Shown piece after piece: positions 24,305 through 32,162 of a stretch of 32,162 nt of DNA. Location: NCBI GenBank assembly GCA_017621515.1, contig JAGASY010000058.1, positions 1 through 32,162 on the forward strand. Direction: 5' to 3'. The translations under genes and the position numbers were made by a program. The notes below the pieces were generated by a model. It saw only the letters and a program-made list of their open reading frames with translations. It was not told where the DNA came from and searched no databases. The DNA is from Bacteroidaceae bacterium. GTDB taxonomy: Bacteria > Bacteroidota > Bacteroidia > Bacteroidales > Bacteroidaceae. Numbering within the stretch: position 1 is the stretch's first letter; each line of letters opens with the position of its first letter.

Positions 24305-26227
24305 ATGAAAGATCATATTCTTGAAAGCCGGAAGTTCGTCATTGGTGGCATTGCTTTGATAATCGTTGTCACTTATATCATACGTCTTGCTTTTCTTCAG
24401 CTTATGAGCGAAGACTATAAGACGTATGCCGACAGCAATGCTTTCCTGAACAAGGTGCTTTATCCTTCTCGCGGCGGAATTTATGACCGCAACGGAACTC
24501 TTCTTGTGTATAATCAGCCTGCATACGACATCATGGTGGTTATGCGAGAGGTGTCCGGACTTGATACCCTTGACTTATGCCGAACTCTTGGTATGACAAA
24601 GGAAGAATTTGACAATCGTATGTCTGTCATCAAGGACCGGAACAAGAACCCGGGGTATTCTACATATACTCAACAATTGTTTCTCGGACAGATTCCTGCT
24701 GAAGAATTTTCTGTCTTTCAGGAGAAACTGTTCCGATTTCGTGGTTTCTATGTGCGTGAAAGAGCCATCCGCCGTTACAGATATTCCCATGCGGCACATG
24801 TGCTTGGTGATGTGGCCGAGGTGTCTCCGGCAGATATAGAGTCGGATGAATACTATCAATCGGGCGATTATATCGGTAAGCAAGGTGTTGAACGCTCATA
24901 CGAAAAATATCTTCGTGGAGAGAAAGGTGTAGAGGTGCTTCTTCGTGATGCCAGAGGGCGAATACAGGGACATTATAAAAATGGAGAGAAAGACCGGAGA
25001 CCGGTTCCGGGAAAGGATGTTACATTGAGTATAGACCTTGAACTTCAGAAGCTTGGTGAAAGACTGATGGAGGGCAAGAAAGGCAGTATTGTGGCTATAG
25101 AACCGAAGACAGGAGAAGTGCTTTGTATGGTTTCTGCTCCAACATACGACCCGCGTCTGATGGAAGGCAAGCAGCGAGGGAAGATGATGGCGAGGATGGG
25201 GCGCGATCCGCTTAAACCCATGATTAACCGTGCGGTGCTCGGTACTTATCCTCCCGGTTCTACTTTTAAGACTTCTCAGGCTCTGACTTTCTTGCAGGAA
25301 GGCATCATCACCGCTTCTACGGCTTATCCTTGTTCTCACGGATTCAGGTTCGGACGTCTGAAGGTGGGATGCCACGGACATGCAGCACCGCTTCCTTTAC
25401 AGCCTGCCATAGCCACATCGTGCAACGGCTATTTTTGCTGGGGACTGTATTATATGTTCGGAAACCGCAAAAAGTATCCTTCTGTACAAGATGCCATGAC
25501 TCGCTGGAAGGACTATATGGTGTCTATGGGTTTTGGATATAAGCTTGGCATAGACTTGCCGAGTGAGGCGCGGGGGATGATTCCCAACGCGCAGTATTAT
25601 GACAAGGCTTATCGGGGAAGCTGGTCTGGACTGACGGTGGTCAGCATTTCCATCGGACAGGGCGAAGTATTGCTTACTCCTTTGCAGATTGCCAATCTCG
25701 GAGCCACAATTGCCAATCGAGGTTATTACATTACCCCTCATGTCGTGAAACATGTCGAGGGAGCACAGCTTGCAGACAGTCTTTTGGAGAAGCATAAGAC
25801 GATGGTTGATTCAAAGTATTATGAATATATTGTCGGAGGAATGCGGAAAGCTGTGACCGGAGGTACGTGCCGGGCTGCCGATAACTCCATGTATGAGGTT
25901 TGTGGAAAGACCGGTACAGCGCAGAATCCTCACGGAAAGGACCACTCTGCCTTCATGGGATTTGCTCCGATGAACGACCCTAAGATTGCCATTGCCGTGT
26001 ATGTGGAGAACGGAGGATGGGGAGCCAACTATGGAGTTCCGCTCGGTGCATTGATGATGGAGCAGTATATCAATGGAGGTCTTTCACCTGAGAGCGAGAG
26101 AAAGGCTGAGGAGTTTCAGCACAAGCATGTCTCTTACGGATTGTCGAGTGAAGTGCGTCCTGTACTTGTCAACAAGAATCGCGAAGAGAAGAAAACGGCT
26201 ACAGACGACAGTTCCGATTCGGAATGA
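24305..26227 (+). CDS. mrdA: Elongation transpeptidase PBP2 (MrdA)
   Basis: The 640-residue class B PBP cross-links the lateral wall. It has a single membrane helix at about residues 11-30 (KFVIGGIALIIVVTYIIRLA), a pedestal starting PSRGGIYDRNGTLLVYNQPAYD, and active-site motifs S319-T-F-K322, S372-C-N374 and K535-T-G537. Unlike the division PBP at 3223 it has no PASTA domain; it ends in a hydrophilic tail (KNREEKKTATDDSSDSE). Together with its place between mreD and rodA this identifies it as PBP2 rather than FtsI. The two class B PBPs in this window each have a SEDS partner, FtsW and RodA. Confidence 0.95.
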   Translation: MKDHILESRKFVIGGIALIIVVTYIIRLAFLQLMSEDYKTYADSNAFLNKVLYPSRGGIYDRNGTLLVYNQPAYDIMVVMREVSGLDTLDLCRTLGMTKEEFDNRMSVIKDRNKNPGYSTYTQQLFLGQIPAEEFSVFQEKLFRFRGFYVRERAIRRYRYSHAAHVLGDVAEVSPADIESDEYYQSGDYIGKQGVERSYEKYLRGEKGVEVLLRDARGRIQGHYKNGEKDRRPVPGKDVTLSIDLELQKLGERLMEGKKGSIVAIEPKTGEVLCMVSAPTYDPRLMEGKQRGKMMARMGRDPLKPMINRAVLGTYPPGSTFKTSQALTFLQEGIITASTAYPCSHGFRFGRLKVGCHGHAAPLPLQPAIATSCNGYFCWGLYYMFGNRKKYPSVQDAMTRWKDYMVSMGFGYKLGIDLPSEARGMIPNAQYYDKAYRGSWSGLTVVSISIGQGEVLLTPLQIANLGATIANRGYYITPHVVKHVEGAQLADSLLEKHKTMVDSKYYEYIVGGMRKAVTGGTCRAADNSMYEVCGKTGTAQNPHGKDHSAFMGFAPMNDPKIAIAVYVENGGWGANYGVPLGALMMEQYINGGLSPESERKAEEFQHKHVSYGLSSEVRPVLVNKNREEKKTATDDSSDSE

Positions 26228-26277
26228 GCGATTTGGAAGTGTGATTATAATTTATAGAAACAAATAATCTGGTTAAA

Positions 26278-27741
26278 ATGCAAAGCGAAGGACGTAAAGG
26301 TGTGGTGAGGTCTCTTGACTGGTGGACTGTCGGTCTATATCTTATTCTGGTTACATGGGGATGGTTCTCTGTGTGCGGAGCAAGTTATGATTTCAGCAAT
26401 CCCGATGTGTTCAGCCTTGACTGTAATTCCGGAAAACAACTTCTTTGGGTGGGAACTTCCGTGTGCCTTGCCTGTGTGTTGCTGCTGATTGAAAAACGCT
26501 TTTTCGATTCTACTTCCTATTATATATATATAGTGATGATAGGAGTGCTTCTTGTGACTATCGTCATTGCGCCGGAGACGAAAGGCTCCCGTTCATGGCT
26601 TCCTATCGGTTCGTTCATGAAGATACAGCCGGCGGAGTTTGCCAAGTTTGCCGTGGCTCTTGCCATTGGTAAGTATATGGACCGTTACGGTTTTAATATC
26701 CATAACTTGAAAGATTTTGCGCGTGTGGTAGGACTTGTTCTTCTGCCGATGGTGCTCATCGTGTGCCAAAAGGAAACTGGAACCGCACTTGTGTATTTGG
26801 CATTCTTTCTTGTGCTGTACAGAGAAGGAATGACTGGCGCGTTTCTCTTCTCTGCGTTTGCCGCTGTGGTCTATTTTGTGGTGGGATTGCGTTTCTGTGA
26901 CGATTTTATCAGTGATATGCCTGTGTCTATCGGAGAATTTACAGTTCTCTTGCTGGCGATGCTCTTCACCATTGGCATGACCTTTGTCTTCTGTCGCAAT
27001 GCTCTTGCAGTCAAAATAATGTTTTTTGGAGGTGTGGGGGTTACATTAGTGGCTTATCTTTTTTCTGCATACGTGATACCTTTCAATGTCTGTTATGTGA
27101 TGTTGGCAGTCAATGTCGCCATTATACTTTACCTTATAGGGCTTGCCGTATATACTCGTCTTTACACGTATCTTCTGATAACTCTGTTTGCCATTGCTTC
27201 TACAAGCTTCTTCTATATGTGTCACAGCATGTTCGATGCGCTCGATGACCATCAGCGCGTCCGTATAGAAGTGTTGTTAGGAATGAAGGAAGACATACGT
27301 GGTGCGGGCTATAATGTGAATCAGGCGAAGATAGCCATTGGTTCCGGAGGTTTTGAAGGGAAAGGTTTCTTGAACGGTACACAAACCAAATTGAAATATG
27401 TCCCTGAGCAAGATACAGATTTTATCTTCTGTACGGTGGGTGAGGAAGAAGGATTTATCGGCTCGTCGGCTGTGCTTTTGGTTTATCTCCTGTTTATCTG
27501 GCGGTTGATATTTGTTGCAGAGCGTCAGCCGGACACTTTGGGACGCGTCTATGGCTATTCTGTGGCAAGTATATTCCTGTTCCACCTCTTCGTCAATGTA
27601 GGCATGGTACTTGGGCTGACTCCCGTCATTGGTATTCCACTTCCGTTCTTCAGTTATGGAGGCTCTTCGTTGTGGGGATTTACCATTCTGCTGTTCGTCT
27701 TTTTAAGAATGGATGCCGAAAGAAATCTGAAGAAGAGATAG
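26278..27741 (+). CDS. rodA: Elongation peptidoglycan polymerase RodA (SEDS family), enlarged
   Basis: The 487-residue SEDS glycosyltransferase pairs with PBP2 to polymerise lateral-wall glycan. Conserved blocks: GSRSWLPIGSFMKIQPAEFAK, QKETGTALVYLAFF, HQRVRIEVLLG, NQAKIAIGSGGFEGKGFLNG, PEQDTDFIFCTVGEEEGF (with the conserved aspartate) and GIPLPFFSYGGSS. E. coli RodA has 370 residues. Here about 155 residues separate the ETGTA and HQRVR blocks, roughly 100 more than in E. coli, and the added part is hydrophobic (LLLAMLFTIGMTFVF; IMFFGGVGVTLVAYLFSAYV; MLAVNVAIILYLIGLAVYT), suggesting three or so extra membrane helices. It is the last gene of the elongation cluster. Confidence 0.93.
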   Translation: MQSEGRKGVVRSLDWWTVGLYLILVTWGWFSVCGASYDFSNPDVFSLDCNSGKQLLWVGTSVCLACVLLLIEKRFFDSTSYYIYIVMIGVLLVTIVIAPETKGSRSWLPIGSFMKIQPAEFAKFAVALAIGKYMDRYGFNIHNLKDFARVVGLVLLPMVLIVCQKETGTALVYLAFFLVLYREGMTGAFLFSAFAAVVYFVVGLRFCDDFISDMPVSIGEFTVLLLAMLFTIGMTFVFCRNALAVKIMFFGGVGVTLVAYLFSAYVIPFNVCYVMLAVNVAIILYLIGLAVYTRLYTYLLITLFAIASTSFFYMCHSMFDALDDHQRVRIEVLLGMKEDIRGAGYNVNQAKIAIGSGGFEGKGFLNGTQTKLKYVPEQDTDFIFCTVGEEEGFIGSSAVLLVYLLFIWRLIFVAERQPDTLGRVYGYSVASIFLFHLFVNVGMVLGLTPVIGIPLPFFSYGGSSLWGFTILLFVFLRMDAERNLKKR

Positions 27742-27760
27742 CAGGCAGAAGAAAAAATTT

Positions 27761-27794
27761 AGAAGTTTCTTAAAAGAAACATTAAGCAACTTCT
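27761..27794. terminator. Bidirectional hairpin between rodA and gldH
   Basis: GTTTCTT-AA-AAGAAAC at 27765-27780 is a perfect 7-bp stem. An alternative outer pairing joins AGAAGTT (27761-27767) with AACTTCT (27788-27794). The genes converge here with only 52 bp between them, so a shared terminator for both directions is likely, though T-runs are poor on either side. Confidence 0.45.
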
Positions 27795-28258
27795 CATTTC
27801 GATAGTCTTATTCCGCAGTCAGTGACACCTCTGACAGGATTGTCGCGCATGATGTGTCTGATGCGTATTTTGTAGTTCTCGCCCTTTTGGAGCGGCAGCG
27901 GTTTCGCTTCGGCATGATATTCCGTAAAAGGGAAACCTATACCAGTACTTTTCCCCTTGTCGTTATATAAAAGAATAGACAGAGTGTCTGTCCATATAGT
28001 CTGTTCGTCACACTCGGCTGTGGCGACAAGGGCAAGAGTTTTATATTTATATTCGGATGTAGCGCGAATCCACACATCTACATTTGCCTGATAAGTTTCG
28101 GTACATTCCGTAAGCTCGAATACGGCAGGACTGTCTGCATACCATTTCTCTCTGTTTGTCTTGACATGCCGGTGAAAAAAAGGACTGTCCTGACACATTG
28201 TAAGTAACAATATGCCCGACAGCCCCATTGTTTTGTACATGAATGACTTCAGTTGCAT
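27794..28258 (-). CDS. gldH: GldH-family lipoprotein
   Basis: The 154-residue product has a lipoprotein signal with a hydrophobic core (GLSGILLLTM) and the lipidation cysteine at residue 22 in LLTMC; methionine just before the cysteine is atypical for a lipobox. The mature part resembles GldH of Bacteroidetes gliding and type IX secretion gene sets (VFELTECTETYQANVDVWIRAT; an immunoglobulin-like beta fold is likely; ending GENYKIRIRHIMRDNPVRGVTDCGI). GldH is known to be needed for gliding in Flavobacterium, but its homologues are widespread in non-gliding Bacteroidales, where the role is unclear. It follows ricT by 65 bp in the same direction. In-frame ATG codons at residues 7 and 11 are alternative starts. 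Confidence 0.8.
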   Translation of the reverse strand: MQLKSFMYKTMGLSGILLLTMCQDSPFFHRHVKTNREKWYADSPAVFELTECTETYQANVDVWIRATSEYKYKTLALVATAECDEQTIWTDTLSILLYNDKGKSTGIGFPFTEYHAEAKPLPLQKGENYKIRIRHIMRDNPVRGVTDCGIRLSK

Positions 28259-28323
28259 TGTCGATATTATACTTTGACAAAGAAGTTTGTACCGTCCCGG
28301 AAGCGCATTACAGTGGCTTCCCG

Positions 28324-29628
28324 TCAGTTGTTATTCCTGTTTTCGTTATTCTTGTTTCCGCCGTTGTTCCGCTGCGAATTGTTTCTCCTTGGGCGGCGGT
28401 TGTCATTGTTGCGCCTGTTGTTCTGCACGTTCTGCTGGTTCGGTTGCGCTTGCTGATTAGGCTGGGCTTGCCGTTCCTGCTTGTTGTGCTGACGGTTAGG
28501 CTGATTCTGCTGACTCCTTTCCTTACCGCCGTCTTTGTTCTCGGCATTCTCCTTGCGCCTTTTTTTCTTCTTGTTGCGGTCGAATCGTGTGATATTTTCC
28601 TGTTCAAGCAGGTCAAGCGATTTGGTTTCCACACTCTTCTCTTCCTCAAGCAAGGCAATCGGCTTTTTGCCGTTGCGGTTCATTGTGATAATCTCAAATG
28701 CCCTTCGTGCGCTGATTGTCGTCTCGTTGGCAAGTATATGCTTGTCTGTAGAGTAGGTGATGGTGTGAGCCAGAATGTCTGCTTTGAAGAAGAAGAACTC
28801 GTTGTCTTCCGTTTGCAGCGTGATTTCTCGTGATGGCAGACGTTTCAGCGATTCCACGTATTGGTCAACCTCGTAGTTAAGGCAGCATTTTAGTTTGGCG
28901 CATTGTCCGGCAAGCTTCTGCGGATTAAGTGACAAATCTTGGAATCGTGCGGCACTTGTCGATACGCTGATGAAATTCGTCATCCATGTGGCGCAGCACA
29001 GTTCTCTTCCGCATGGACCTATACCTCCTATGCGTCCCGCTTCCTGCCTTGCTCCAATCTGCTTCATTTCGATACGCACCCGGAAACGCTCTGCAAGCAC
29101 CTTGATAAGCTGGCGGAAATCCACTCTCTCGTCTGCAATATAATAGAATATAGCCTTGTTGCCGTCGCCCTGATACTCCACGTCTCCGATTTTCATCTTC
29201 AGTCCGAGGTCTTTGGCAATCTGGCGCGAAGCAATCATGGTGTCATGTTCACGGGCTTTAGCTTCCTCGAATTTTTCCATATCTACCGGCTTTGCTTTTC
29301 GGTAGATGCGTTTCAGCTCCACATCGGGCTTGAGGTTTGCCTTTTTTATTTGCAGCGGTACAAGCCTTCCTGTCATGGTCACAGTTCCGATGTCATGTCC
29401 CGGACTTGATTCCACGGCAACAATGTCGCCTTTTTCGAGCGTCAGGTTGTTGGAATTGATGAAATAACCTTTGCGAGGAGGTTTGAACTGGACTTCTACG
29501 ATGTTACATGCCTGCGCATTATCCGGCAGGTCGGCAAGCCAGTCGTAGGAGTTCAGCTTATTTGTATGGCGGCTGCATCCTTCCGTACAGAGTCCGCAGC
29601 CTCCGCTTCCACATTTGTATTCGTTCAT
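28324..29628 (-). CDS. ricT: RicT / PSP1-domain protein with Asn/Gln-rich tail
   Basis: The 434-residue protein belongs to the PSP1 family, whose Bacillus member YaaT (RicT) acts in a complex influencing RNase Y and RNA maturation. Visible are an N-terminal cysteine cluster (C6, C11, C14, C18 in MNEYKCGSGGCGLCTEGCSR), the PSP1 core (KGDIVAVESSPGHDIGTVTMTG; KIGDVEYQGDGNKAIFYYIADERVDF), and the cysteine motifs GGIGPCGRELCC and KLKCCLNYE, which bind iron-sulfur clusters in the Bacillus complex. The last 85 or so residues are low-complexity, rich in N, Q, R and K, with an imperfect AQPNQQ repeat. Such a basic disordered tail suggests RNA binding, which is inference. It lies between holB and gldH, all leftward. 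Confidence 0.88.
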   Translation of the reverse strand: MNEYKCGSGGCGLCTEGCSRHTNKLNSYDWLADLPDNAQACNIVEVQFKPPRKGYFINSNNLTLEKGDIVAVESSPGHDIGTVTMTGRLVPLQIKKANLKPDVELKRIYRKAKPVDMEKFEEAKAREHDTMIASRQIAKDLGLKMKIGDVEYQGDGNKAIFYYIADERVDFRQLIKVLAERFRVRIEMKQIGARQEAGRIGGIGPCGRELCCATWMTNFISVSTSAARFQDLSLNPQKLAGQCAKLKCCLNYEVDQYVESLKRLPSREITLQTEDNEFFFFKADILAHTITYSTDKHILANETTISARRAFEIITMNRNGKKPIALLEEEKSVETKSLDLLEQENITRFDRNKKKKRRKENAENKDGGKERSQQNQPNRQHNKQERQAQPNQQAQPNQQNVQNNRRNNDNRRPRRNNSQRNNGGNKNNENRNNN

Positions 29629-29711
29629 GTTGTTCTGTTCCTTTCGGGTATATAATATATGATTAAATGTCGGTCGGCAGTCCTGTTTCGGAGTCCGCCT
29701 TCCTTGTTTCT

Positions 29712-30848
29712 TTATCTGTTCTTTATCAGCACAATCATCTTCAGGGAAAAGTCGAAGAAGACAATCTTCGCATTGGTGTTCTGTTCGATGTCGCGCTGTG
29801 CAAGCGACAGCTCTTCCATGATGCCTATCACGTTGTTCTCGTTAATGAAAGGGGCGAATTTCACAGTGAACTCGGCTTCTCTTTCGTTCATGTAATTGAG
29901 CTGCGACTGTCGGCGGAAGTTATAGATGAAGTTCTCGCGTATCATCCGCTGGCAATATATCAGGAAGCTCTTCTGACGTTCTCGTCCCAGTCCGGCTACT
30001 TTCTCGCTCCATTGCTTCATTTCTTTCACTTTGCGCATGTATGACAAGCGCATGAGGCTTACGAACAGGTCGAAATACAGTTGCGATTCCGAGTCGTCGG
30101 TGACATTTCTCAGTGCGGCAGCCATATTTCCTCCGGCAGAGCGGGCTATCCGTGCGGCTTCGGCCGGCAGAATGTTCATCTTCTCAGTGAGTGTCTGCTC
30201 TATTTCCGCAGCAGAGAGTCGTGGCACTTCTATCATTTGTGTACGGCTCCGTATGGTCTGCAACACAAGATCCGGATGCTCACTCACCAAAATAAAGACT
30301 GTTTGTGCCGGAGGCTCTTCCAGAAGCTTAAGCAGTTTGTTTGCGCAGGCCTCGTGCATCTTCTCCGGTAACCATATAATCATTACCTTATATCCGCCTT
30401 GACTCGACTTCAAGCTCAGCTTTTTGGCTATGGCATCGCTCTCGTCGGCATAGATGACAAGCTGCTGATTCTCGGCTCCGCTGGCATTCATCCATTCTGC
30501 CATACCGAAGTAGGGCGACTGTTCCACCATGCCTCTCCACTCGCGCAAAAAGTCATCGCAGTAGGTTGGCTTGCCGGAAGAGAACTTCTTGTATATCGGA
30601 AAAGCAAAGTGTAAATCCGGGTGTTGCAGCTTGTTCATCATCAGGCATGAGCGGCATTGTCCGCAGGCATTCCCCGCTTCCTTTTCGCCTTGACATAGCA
30701 GATACTGTGCATACGCAATGGCAATAGGCATTGCCCCGCAGCCTTCCGGTCCGCAGAGCATGAGTGCATGAGGCACTTTGCCTTCTTTCGTCTCATTGAT
30801 GAGACGCTGCTTCACATTTTCCTGTCCTATGACGTCATTGAAAAACAC
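29712..30848 (-). CDS. holB: DNA polymerase III clamp-loader subunit delta' (HolB)
   Basis: The 378-residue AAA+ family protein is the stator-like delta' subunit of the clamp loader. The start MFFNDVIGQENVKQRLINE is typical. The P-loop position reads C32-G-P-E-G-C-G-A-M40, lacking the ATP-contacting lysine and threonine or serine of a working Walker A; delta' subunits are generally non-catalytic, so this is expected. A zinc-binding cysteine set follows (C52, C62, C65, C68). TVFILVSEHPDLVLQTIRSRTQMIEVP matches the sensor 1 to arginine-finger region. The C-terminal domain is helical. It is the first gene of the holB-ricT-gldH run; ricT starts 83 bp after it. Confidence 0.9.
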   Translation of the reverse strand: MFFNDVIGQENVKQRLINETKEGKVPHALMLCGPEGCGAMPIAIAYAQYLLCQGEKEAGNACGQCRSCLMMNKLQHPDLHFAFPIYKKFSSGKPTYCDDFLREWRGMVEQSPYFGMAEWMNASGAENQQLVIYADESDAIAKKLSLKSSQGGYKVMIIWLPEKMHEACANKLLKLLEEPPAQTVFILVSEHPDLVLQTIRSRTQMIEVPRLSAAEIEQTLTEKMNILPAEAARIARSAGGNMAAALRNVTDDSESQLYFDLFVSLMRLSYMRKVKEMKQWSEKVAGLGRERQKSFLIYCQRMIRENFIYNFRRQSQLNYMNEREAEFTVKFAPFINENNVIGIMEELSLAQRDIEQNTNAKIVFFDFSLKMIVLIKNR

Positions 30849-30967
30849 AATGCAAAATATTTTGTTTGGTTGCCGAAGGAAGAATGGCGGCTGTTTTTAT
30901 GTCATAAAATCCCTGTGCCGAATCCTTCGTGCGTAAAAAAAGATATGCTTTTATAGCGCCGGAACGC

Positions 30968-31921
30968 TTAGTAGATTCTTTCAGCCACTTGTCTGATGCT
31001 GTCAACAGCCGATACCGTATAGAAGTGGATGGAAGGCACACCGTTGGCAATGAGCTCCTTGCATTGTGTCACACACCATTCTATGCCGAGCTGCTTCACT
31101 TCCTCGTCCGTCTGGCATTTCATGGCTTCCGTCGCCAGTTCATGCGGAATGTCGAGATGGAATGTTTTCGGCACCACCGTAATCTGGCTTTTTTTCGCCA
31201 GCGGCTTGATACCCGGAATAATCGGTATGGTCACACCGGCCTTGTATGCCCTTTTCACAAAAGAGAAGTATTTCTCATTGTCGTAGAACAACTGTGTCAC
31301 CGCATACTCCGCGCCCATGTCCTGCTTTCTTTTCAGCACGGCAATGTCTGCTTCCATGTTCGGCGCCTCGTCATGTTTCTCCGGATAACTTGCCACTCCG
31401 TATGAAAACTTGTTTCCCGGAACTTTTATCGGAGAACCGTCTATGAACTTTCCGCTATTATACAGATTGATTTGCTCAATCAAGTCTGTGGCATGTTTGT
31501 ATCCGTCCTCCACAGGCTTGAAGTGAGCCTCCTCTTTCGCTTTGTCGCCTCTCAGCACGAGCAAATCCGTAATGCCGAGAAACTGCAAATCGAGCAACAT
31601 GTATTCGATGTCCTCGCGAGTGTTGCCGCTGCATACGATGTGCGGTACTGTCTTGATTCCATATCTTTCCATGATAGCAGAAGCAACTGCCACCGTACCG
31701 GGACGTCGGCGCATACTGTGGCGCACGAATGTTCCGTTTGCTTGTTCGGTATATACAAACTCACTGCGGTGAGTGGTTATATTGATGTATTGCGGATCGA
31801 ACTCTTTGAGAGTGTCGATAGTCTTGAACAGACCGCTTGTGCCGGTTCCTTTCAGTGGTGGCAGAACCTCAAAAGAGAATGCCGTTTTCTCTGCCTCGTT
31901 GATAAGTTCAGATACAGTCAT
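30968..31921 (-). CDS. metF: Methylenetetrahydrofolate reductase MetF
   Basis: The 317-residue flavoprotein reduces 5,10-methylene-tetrahydrofolate to the 5-methyl form used for methionine synthesis. The TIM-barrel motifs are visible: FSFEVLPP, with the catalytic glutamate at about residue 18, YINITTHRSEF, the folate/flavin block LQFLGITDLLVLRGDKAKEE, FSYGVASYPEKHDEAPN, EYAVTQLFYDNEKYFSF and IIPGIKPLAKKSQI. Length is slightly above E. coli MetF (296). The ATG at 31921 (MTVSELINEAE) is chosen because the frame's earlier ATG at 31945 falls inside the promoter box (31943-31950). It is transcribed leftward, upstream of holB, from its own promoter; 119 bp without a gene separate the two. Confidence 0.94.
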   Translation of the reverse strand: MTVSELINEAEKTAFSFEVLPPLKGTGTSGLFKTIDTLKEFDPQYINITTHRSEFVYTEQANGTFVRHSMRRRPGTVAVASAIMERYGIKTVPHIVCSGNTREDIEYMLLDLQFLGITDLLVLRGDKAKEEAHFKPVEDGYKHATDLIEQINLYNSGKFIDGSPIKVPGNKFSYGVASYPEKHDEAPNMEADIAVLKRKQDMGAEYAVTQLFYDNEKYFSFVKRAYKAGVTIPIIPGIKPLAKKSQITVVPKTFHLDIPHELATEAMKCQTDEEVKQLGIEWCVTQCKELIANGVPSIHFYTVSAVDSIRQVAERIY

Positions 31922-31942
31922 TGTTTTATTATATAATATGTG

Positions 31943-31950
31943 CAAAGATA
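31943..31950 (-). promoter_or_regulatory. -7 promoter box of metF
   Basis: The minus strand reads TATCTTTG, an exact TAnnTTTG match, with an expected transcript start near 31936 and a leader of about 15 nt. No clear -33 TTTG is visible. The remaining sequence to the window end (31951-32162) is AT-rich with no gene that I can support. Confidence 0.6.
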
Positions 31951-32162
31951 GGCAATATCACTGTAAAAACCGAATAAAACAGAAAAATAGAGCTTTTTAT
32001 GGTGTTTTTGAAATATATAAGTGTGTTTTGATTTCATTGAGAGATTGTTTAAGATAATTGGTTGCAGTTGTGTGGTAGCAACGGGAAAGTCAGTTGAGAA
32101 CCCCATAAAATTACCTCTAAGAACTCCTCATAACAAAATTTTTTATATATAAATTTTAACAA

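Noticed and set aside
28243..28833. 196-codon plus-strand hydrophobic frame opposite ricT
   Set aside because: Val/Leu-rich product is the antisense of the Asn/Gln/Arg-rich RicT tail; not an independent membrane protein.
29712..30848. HolB lacking the Walker A lysine as a defect
   Set aside because: Delta' subunits commonly have a degenerate P-loop and do not hydrolyse ATP, so this is normal for the family.

Overview
The window reads as a chromosomal core region of a Bacteroidales bacterium, probably Prevotella or a close relative. Three things suggest this: Bacteroidetes-type promoters (TAnnTTTG -7 boxes), Bacteroidetes-type proteins (PorT-family barrel, GldH lipoprotein, long FtsA, MraY and RodA), and the gene order. 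Genus is inferred from family resemblance, not from a search.

Left edge (1-1200): a repeat-rich non-coding stretch, then a leftward PorT-like outer-membrane beta-barrel gene with its own terminator and promoter, diverging from the division cluster.

1201-17966, division and cell wall (dcw) cluster, all rightward: mraZ, rsmH, an ftsL-like gene, a PASTA-bearing division PBP (ftsI/spoVD type), murE (meso-DAP type), mraY, murD, ftsW, murG, murC, ftsQ, ftsA, ftsZ, then a GatB/YqeY-family gene and a strong hairpin terminator. The mraZ promoter carries three GTGG boxes at exactly 10-bp spacing, the expected MraZ autoregulatory site. A second promoter lies in the ftsW-murG gap. Together the cluster makes lipid II in the cytoplasm and at the membrane, and builds the divisome that uses it.

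18272-20832, accessory island: an AT-rich MntA/HepT (nucleotidyltransferase antitoxin / HEPN toxin) pair, then about 1.9 kb with no convincing gene. That gap holds a palindrome-bearing array with a 22-bp period and a startless protein-like remnant on the minus strand.

20833-27741, elongation cluster, rightward: a stand-alone IMP cyclohydrolase domain (a purH without its AICAR transformylase half), then mreB, mreC, mreD, mrdA (PBP2) and rodA, the rod-complex genes. A 13-bp inverted repeat with a nested hairpin separates mreB from mreC.

27794-31921, leftward: holB, ricT (PSP1 family) and gldH in an operon-like run converging on rodA, and upstream of them metF with its own promoter. The right edge is AT-rich and non-coding.

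No tRNA, rRNA, CRISPR array or intact insertion sequence was seen. The most unusual items are the purH half-gene, the TA pair with its non-coding island, the mraZ operator, the mreB-mreC hairpin, and lineage-type extensions in FtsA and RodA.
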